Below, piece after piece: positions 58,189 through 64,000 of a DNA stretch of 64,000 nucleotides. Made by a program: the position numbers and the translations under genes. The stretch comes from Hoplostethus atlanticus (Eukaryota; Chordata; Actinopteri; Trachichthyiformes; Trachichthyidae). The first letter of the stretch is position 1. Each line of letters begins with the position of its first letter. The notes below the pieces were generated by a model. The model did not search any database. It saw only the letters and a list, made by a program, of their open reading frames with translations, and was not told where the DNA came from. The DNA is taken from NCBI GenBank assembly GCA_034670405.1, contig JAXDDX010000013.1, positions 3,031,001-3,095,000 on the forward strand, read 5' to 3'.

Positions 58189-59654
58189 TGCCTCTTCACC
58201 TGGATAAACCACACACACACACACACACATGCATCCATGCAACCCGCACGCTCGCTCACACGCCACGCGTATCGCAGTAACACACCTTCCCCGGTGTGAA
58301 TGGAGATGAGCTGCGATGGGGCTATAGATATGCAGCGTCCAGATGGGAGAGGGAATCGCTGTTTGTTCTGCGTCTACGGCGGCCATGCTGGAGGTAAACA
58401 GGAGATACCGAGGCGCCACCGCACACACCGTTTAGGCCAGCTGCAATTTAGCACACCGATTGTGGCGCGGGAAACAAACAAACCAATGTGTTTACCGCGC
58501 CGCTCTCCTGGGCGTGTGTGTGTGTGTGTGTGTTAGTGTGTGTGTGTGTGTGTGTGTGCGTGTGTCCCTCGCTCACCCCCGATTTAAATCTCATTTTCCT
58601 TCTCTTGGCTGTATCCGCTCCGTCCCGAACGCCACGGCTGAGGCTGCAAAGCCGAGCAGCCAACCGTTCCAATCATTGTTTGAAAGGGGGAAGAATCTCA
58701 TTTGCGGAGCGTTTTTTTTCAGACAATGTGCACGTGGGTGTATGGCTTTAGGCATACTTGACAGGATCAAATGACTTACACAGAAAAGGAAATTCTGTCG
58801 TTTATGAAATAATCCCCCTATATTTATTTCATCCACATCCTCTCTCCTCATTTTTTTCCTCTCCCCCGCCCTTAAATGGATTGAAGTAAATGGGGATCTA
58901 TATTCAGTGGGTGGTGTGAAGATGCTCCGACTTTTGTTTAGATTCGAAATGCACATCACACATGCATGATGACATGAACCTCGAGCTTGTCCTTAGATCC
59001 GCCTGATGTTGTCAAATACAGACGCTGGGGAAATAAGGGCTGTTTATGATTCTGATGTTGTTTTGGTTAGTGTGTGTGTGTGTGTGCTGGCGTAACCACG
59101 TGGCGACGGCGGCGTCACATGTGCCAGTGAGAGTCTAAACATTATTAATCCCTTGCTGAATAATGGAAAGCGGCGACTTCAAATAGCCCGTTGACAATGC
59201 AAGGGAGAGAGTTGAGGGAGAAGCGGCTGACTACGTTGAAACGCCGAGTGTGAATCGAGTGTGAATCCTGGCATGTCGCTCGCTACACTTTTACTGTGTC
59301 AGTTCACTGCATCTACCCATCCCTCCTCCGTCTTAAGGCGAGGCACCACGGGGGAATAGGAGGGGAAAAAAAATCCTTTCATCCTATCAGAAATATTCAG
59401 ATGTTGAATATGGACAGAAACGCTTTCTGGATGGTGGCTTGTATTTATTTTGTTCTCAACATGTTTCTGATTAGAGAACAGTGAATGAAAAATGTGGCAT
59501 CGGGAGACGTTTTTACTCTGTGGATAAATCAGATCAGAGAGCATTTTCCTGTTTCATTCTGATCAATAACTAAATCGATTTTCTTTAATGGATTACTAAC
59601 AAGATACGATGTATATGGTGAAAATCTCAAATTATTTCACATAAAATAGCCCTT
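56903..59654. other. Non-coding; simple repeats and candidate regulatory islands
   Basis: C20 at 56956-56975, G-runs 57183-57217, AC array 57389-57415, CT array 57692-57723, (CTC/CTT)n 57785-57830, (AAAT)5 57986-58007, AC arrays 58155-58187 and 58209-58229, GT arrays 58515-58562 and 59069-59088. Islands 57075-57175 (caacgcaatcatttggtcaa, tgctctaattgcg), 57425-57555 (gatgaagcgatgaaatgtgg, ttgcaacattacagg) and 59120-59205 (aaacattattaatcccttgc, tgaataatgg) look regulatory. No gene is supported. Confidence 0.4.
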
Positions 59655-59850
59655 TACAATAGAAGTAGAAGAGTGGAGAGAGAGCTGTATCTGTTACATT
59701 TGGTGGCCATATGTACAAAAGAGACTTCTGAAGAGACTTTTTTGAGTTAATTTGACACAGCTGGTATAAAAATGGATAAATTAACTTTTTAGAGTTGTTT
59801 TTGTTTTCATTGTATATTTTATGAAACGACAATAGTGGTAGAAGCAAAAT
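59655..59850 (-). repeat. Family C dispersed repeat, copy 2
   Basis: The reverse complement of this segment shares 'tttcataaaatatacaa', 'tttttataccagctg.gtcaa' and 'tggccaccaaatg' with 22925-23110, in the same order. The divergence is large. Confidence 0.55.
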
Positions 59851-59969
59851 ATTACAAGACTGTAATATCTCAAAATAAACCAATCAAGCCAAAATTGTCA
59901 TTTTCACCTCTGGAGCCTGAATAATCTGTGACATTTTCATATAAATCAATGTACATTTTGCTTCTCTCT

Positions 59970-60280
59970 ATCACTGATCGATGTAACACAATAGTGATTC
60001 AACCTCTAGTTCATGAAAGCTTTTCCATTTGCTGTTCTAAACACCCGCTGTCAGGTAGTCAGGAAAGATCCTCTGGCGCACAGGAAGTGATGCGCTTTAC
60101 GTTTTCCGGTTTGTTTGGAATGAACAGAAGAAGAACCTGGGTAGCTAGCGTGAGCAGCGATAGCCGCCTCAAACTCCACCGAGGAGAAAGACGCCACAGT
60201 GCTGGACACGCTGTTTGATTGACAGGTGATCTCTGGGTAGTGCAGTGCAGAAACACCACAGCGTTGAGCAAGACCGAGTA
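59970..60280. repeat. Family B dispersed repeat, copy 3
   Basis: 'catgaaagcttttccatttg', 'cacaggaagtgatgcgcttt', 'gtttgtttggaatgaacaga', 'gtgagcagcgatagccgcct', 'cagtgctggacacgctgttt', 'gattgacaggtgatctctgg', 'gcagtgcagaaacaccacag'. It agrees best with copy 1 on the right and with copy 2 on the left, which helps set the full extent of the family at about 300 bp. Confidence 0.75.
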
Positions 60281-60494
60281 AAACAAAAATGTGGATGACC
60301 ACTTTAAAAGTTAATTAAAAAGCGAACGGACTTCCCACTCCTCTGTTTCCCAGGCAGACAGGTGTAGACGCGTTGCTAGGCTACATGGACGCTCCTCCAC
60401 CTACCTCAAGACGTCAGCCCCGCTAACTAATTACAACTGTGCAGCAGAGAACTAAACTGTTTCATCTATCGGCGGTGCATGTGCGCACACGCTC

Positions 60495-60532
<38 letters not shown>

Positions 60533-61589
60533 CAGAAATAGAGATAGAGGAAGAGGAGAGAGATGCTGTCAACTCTCTCCATCCTCCTCCTCCTCCTCCT
60601 CCTCCTCCTCCTCTGTGAAGCAGATGTCCAATTGAGTCTATTTAAAGCCAGCCTGTGCAGTGTGGCTGCTGATGCTGAGAGCGCCAGGCTGTGTAGCTTT
60701 GCATTACTGTTATGTCTTACCTACGCTATGCTCCACTCATGTTCTCTGCGCACACTTCCACACCAACAAGTCGCCCCGCGCTGCAAAATGCCTGCTGGAA
60801 TTTACTGTAAAACACAAAACACGCCATTTATCATGTTTTACCTTCAGTTCGTGCGGTCCTCAGCAGGATGAGAAGATTCTGGGTACATTTTTAAAAAACA
60901 AAACAGCTAAAAACACGTTTTTCTTAGTTCCTGGAAAGTTGGCATTTTTGGAGATACAAGGTTTTCACCCAACAAGAGTGATATAACACCTTTCATTGTG
61001 ATTATGAGTATTGTTTACAATCATCTGACAATAACTGACAGTGCAGTATGGTCTTACTATTCCACCAACCAAGCTGAAAATGAAACGGTAATAGTTGTGT
61101 GATACCGGTCGCTATCTGTGACTGAGCGATGACTAATATCATCGCCCTGAAAATAACAAATGACTTGTGCTGTTACTATGATGGCTTTGGCAGGGACTTC
61201 AATACAACTCCAATACAACCTTGTTGTCCCAGACAATTATCTGAAACAGACACAGTTCTGACACCTTGTTTTGTTTGGGGTTTTTTTTCCACAAGGTCTC
61301 ATCTGGTTTGTCCCAATGAGCAAACAGAGAGAGGTGCTTCGAATAGGTGGGATTTGGCCTTGCCTTGTCACTCCGTGCCAGGGTGACGCATCTGCTGCCA
61401 TATCGAGGGGAGAGGGCGGTGGGGGGGGAAGAAAGTTTGCAGTCATCAACAGGATGCGGTAGTGTCAGACAGGAAGTCGGCGCCGACGGGTATTTGGAGA
61501 GAGCGAGACGCTCTCTGCAGCGCTGATCTGACGTTGTGAAATGCACAACCGTCTGAAACCGGCCTCACAAGACAGATCACACGTCACTA

Positions 61590-61735
61590 AGCAACGTTTG
61601 CCCAGAACATTTGTATATCGTATGAAAACGTCAGGTACCCTTGATTCGTACTTTACCTACTATCACTAAACCACTGTGATAACTCCGGTTAAGGTTAGGA
61701 GACTAAAACATTCGATCATGGTTACATAAGAAAAA
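61590..61735. repeat. Possible teleost interspersed repeat
   Basis: 'tatgaaaacgtcaggtaccc', 'ccggttaaggttaggagact', 'aaaacattcgatcatggtta' resemble, from memory, a fish repeat with the motifs 'ggttaggcaac' and 'gatcatggtttgggtt'. Single degraded copy here. Confidence 0.35.
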
Positions 61736-62376
61736 CCTTTGCTGAAATTTTAAACTTCACACACACACAGCAGAGTTGTCGGATCTAGGTCTAAACATGA
61801 AATTATTCATTTTCATTGAAGAGACACTCCTGACAGGACGTGGTGGCGTTTGCCTTCCACTACATTTCAGGCTCAGCCCTCTAAGGGGAAAATTAATTTT
61901 GAAGTTAAAAAATGAAGGTAATTGATGACTTTACTAATGATTGTATAACACATTTACCCGCTGATGAAGTGGTAAATAAAAGTACTAATAAATAAAAGCC
62001 GATCCTCATATAAAGCACATCAGTTTGATTATGAGTATTATGTCACACACTGCAAAATATCCATCTTACCAGGCCATTTCAAATCAACTTGTTTCAAGAA
62101 TTTTCTCAACTCGGGTGTCATTTTTTTGATGAGTGGAGTGATCTGGCTTTTCTGCAGTTTCCAGAACATTCCTATACAAACAAAAGAGAAACTGCATTTG
62201 GAAACAAAGTGGGCCCCCCCCTCCTCTTCCTCCATTGGCCATTTTATTTTACTTGTTTTAAGAAGAATGATATTTACAAATTCAAGAAAAGAATACATTA
62301 TTTGTGAAGATGGACGTTTTCTGCATTGTAAAGGATTTACAGAGCTCCAGCCTTCAAAAGGGGGGTAAACTCTATT

Positions 62377-62400
62377 CCCCCCCCCCCCCCCCCCCCCCCC
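62377..62400 (+). repeat. C24 homopolymer
   Basis: Twenty-four consecutive C residues: G-quadruplex-prone on the minus strand, i-motif-prone on the plus strand, and a likely sequencing or assembly weak point. It lies about 370 bases upstream of the putative start codon at 62767. Confidence 0.95.
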
Positions 62401-62479
62401 AAATAAAAAGCTGGGTAAAATGAGTTTCCGAGGTGGGGGGTTCAACCTCCTCTACTGTACATCCCTGCATTTCCACTAC

Positions 62480-62766
62480 CGTTCCCATGCAATAAGGGGG
62501 CAGGGAAAGGTTGGAGACGCGTCTGCAGAGCGCAGGCTTTGCACAGGAGGGGGCGGAGGGAGAGAGAGAAAGAGAGAGCGAGCGAGAGAGAGAGAGAGAG
62601 CGCGAGCGAGCTGTGACAGCGCTCATCACCCACTGAACAACCAGGACGGGTTGCATCCGAGCAATTGCTGTCATTCGCAGACGGAGTTACAGCCTTTGCG
62701 CCGCTTTTTCTTTCGATCTTTCTATCGCACCCCCTCCCTCTCCCGCTGCTGCCCAGCCAGTCGACC
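62480..62766 (+). promoter_or_regulatory. Putative promoter and 5-prime leader of the 62767 gene
   Basis: TATA-less, with a GC-box-like 'gggggcggagggag' (about 62548), CpG-rich 'gacgcgtctgcagagcgcag' and a GAGAGA/GCGAGC purine tract (62560-62610). An in-frame TGA at 62614-62616 precedes the ATG, leaving an open but unlikely leader of 50 codons. The transcription start cannot be placed from sequence. Confidence 0.45.
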
Positions 62767-62819
62767 ATGGTTTCTATAATTTCAGACCTGGACCCACTGA
62801 AAAGCTGGAACGTGTTAAG
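62767..62819 (+). CDS. Putative first coding exon of an unidentified gene
   Basis: The ATG sits in a strong Kozak context (gaccATGG, A at -3 and G at +4). The exon encodes MVSIISDLDPLKSWNVL plus two bases of the next codon (phase 2), ending at AG|GTAAGC, an excellent splice donor at 62820. The nearest upstream in-frame stop is at 62614, so this ATG is the first possible start in the frame after it. The exon follows a GC-box/CpG-rich leader and is followed by sequence with intron-like simple repeats. Short N-terminal exons with long upstream deserts are common for vertebrate developmental or neural genes. I do not recognise the peptide and assign no function. A chance match is possible since it is only 53 bases. 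Confidence 0.5.
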
Positions 62820-62887
62820 GTAAGCGACCGGTCAGTTTCTCCACAGCCATCGCCATTGTGAGTGAAGTGATAGGAAGAGGGGGGGAA

Positions 62888-62888
<1 letters not shown>

Positions 62889-62941
<53 letters not shown>
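62889..62941 (+). repeat. (GA)26 microsatellite
   Basis: A perfect GA array of about 53 bases, 70 bases into the putative intron. GA arrays near start sites can bind GAGA-type or other zinc-finger factors; that is general knowledge and not shown here. Confidence 0.95.
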
Positions 62942-62944
<3 letters not shown>

Positions 62945-63819
62945 AAGAGAGAGAAAGAGAGAAGTGCAGTGGTTTGGTAAAAAAAAAAAAAAAAAGAGGA
63001 AAAAAAAGGGTGGGACGCTGCGCAGAGAGAAGGTCGCCGCTTTCCGAACACCGGTATTGTCCCCGCGGTGCGTAATTACGCACGGATTGCGCCATTCGGG
63101 CAGAATTTGTGCCGTCGAGTCCCGGGAAGACTCCGCGCGAGGACAGCGATCTTTTACTTTCTTAGTTCGTCTCCATCTCCTCCTCTTTTTTTTTTTTTTT
63201 CTCTCTTTTTTTTTTCTTTTCTGTCACGGGTCTGACGCATGCAAGCTGTTCTGTTCTCAGCTCGCACATCTCATTAACCCCTGTGCTGCTCGCGCGGGGC
63301 CACCGGCTCCTCCAACTTCGTCCATATTTTTCCAGTGTATGAGTAAGAGTAACACTCGTTTATCACCACCACCATCATCATCATCACCCCCCCCACTCCC
63401 CTCCCTCCTCCCCCCCACCACCTCCTTCCCTCCCCTGGTCCCTCTACATACTGAAAGAGTCCCGCTGCCAGAAGGAGAAGTCCGCCCCTCCAGGAATGTA
63501 TCTTGAAACAGTTACTCATGGCTGATTGCCTGTAACAGAGCGCATTTAGGGAACATACCATTTTTATTTCCACCCCCCCCCCCCCACACACTTCTTATCT
63601 CCTGCACTGCAAAACATGTGTTCTAGCAACAGAACCATTTACTTCTTGGCACAAACGTCCTATTTGATTGACTGAGGCTTCCATAGACTGCAGGTCAAAG
63701 GTGAAACTCTTCACTCAGGTTTCTGAATGAGGACTCTCTCTCTCTCTCTTCTTTTTGTTCTTTTGTCGTCCCCCCCCGCTGTTAGACTCGGGACACGGGG
63801 GCTATCTCGGACCTGCGAA

Positions 63820-64000
63820 TCACGCTGAATACATCCGCTGTCATGGAGCATTTCAGTGGAAAAGCCTATGAATTTAAAAGCTGAGATTTAAAAGGCCTTG
63901 TCCCTGAATATTTCAGCCATTTGATAAATAAGTCATTATTCCCTCGACAGACTCCTCGGCAGCGGGGACCATCTCAAATTCTATTTTAGAAATGAGAGAG
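63820..64000. promoter_or_regulatory. Candidate conserved regulatory island in the putative intron
   Basis: 'tcatggagcatttcagtgga', 'gcctatgaatttaaaagctg', 'gatttaaaaggccttgtccc', 'gaatatttcagccatttgat', 'aaataagtcattattccctc', 'caaattctattttagaaatg'. AT-rich, free of simple repeats and without a reading frame; it continues to the window end. Confidence 0.35.

Larger units (their letters stand above)
60281..62479. other. Non-coding upstream region; simple repeats and a fish-repeat fragment
   Basis: GT array 60494-60528, (CTC)10 at 60582-60613. The frame at 60563-60871 looks like a signal peptide only because the CTC array encodes leucines. A probable fish interspersed repeat at 61590-61735 is listed separately. 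C24 at 62377-62400. GC-box-like and CpG-richer DNA appears from about 61380 on. Confidence 0.45.
62820..64000 (+). other. Putative intron 1 (incomplete)
   Basis: It begins GTAAGCGACC and runs to the window end without an acceptor-exon that could be recognised. It holds a GA array (62889-62941), A17 at about 62978-62994, a palindromic GCGTAATTACGC (about 63070-63081), T-runs (63187-63215), C-runs (63387-63395 and 63573-63584). A CpG-richer part at 63040-63160 may still belong to the promoter region. Confidence 0.45.

Noticed and set aside
60563-60871. 102-codon frame starting like a signal peptide
   Set aside because: The leucine stretch is a CTC trinucleotide array; the rest shows no family resemblance.

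Overview
This window looks like non-coding DNA from a ray-finned fish, probably a spiny-rayed (percomorph) teleost. The evidence is the very dense (AC/GT)n, (CT/GA)n and homopolymer microsatellites, the lack of any long open frame outside satellites, and decayed transposable elements of kinds common in teleosts: Tc1-like, hAT-like, an LTR-retrotransposon solo LTR and a tRNA-derived SINE. Species cannot be told from the sequence.

Only one piece of host coding sequence can be defended: a putative first coding exon on the + strand at 62767-62819. It has a strong Kozak context, an in-frame upstream stop and a consensus GTAAGC splice donor. It lies after a GC-box- and purine-rich leader, and the rest of the window (62820-64000) would be its first intron. 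I do not recognise the gene. The preceding ~62 kb reads as a gene desert. Between the repeats lie repeat-free islands with AT-rich homeodomain-like and GATA-like cores (for example 23590-23710, 35325-35530, 40190-40325, 46915-47080, 51860-52390, 63820-64000). Such islands are typical of regulatory deserts around developmental genes, but their conservation was not tested here.

The clearest objects are transposons whose edges can be fixed to the base. A hAT element (35955-37101) has an 8-bp target duplication and a residual dimerisation domain. A second element (12874-15158) has short inverted ends, an 8-bp duplication, degraded coding pieces, a nested repeat and a 79-nt near-perfect hairpin. 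A solo LTR (50082-50444) has TG...CA ends and a 5-bp duplication. Two Tc1-like relics lie at 9270-9815 and 38201-38578. One short dispersed family with CCGATA/TATCGG-rich ends (called family A here) recurs about twenty times on both strands and is the main repeat of the window. Smaller families (B, three copies; C, two copies; a foldback; a SINE; other fish repeats) fill in between.

Two large minisatellites (21388-22088, 34-bp unit; 24601-25256, 29/30-bp unit) create long but spurious open frames. No CRISPR, operon, phage, RNA gene or new multi-gene system is visible. The genuinely open items are family A, the boundary-defined element at 12874-15158 with its hairpin, and the identity of the gene starting at 62767.
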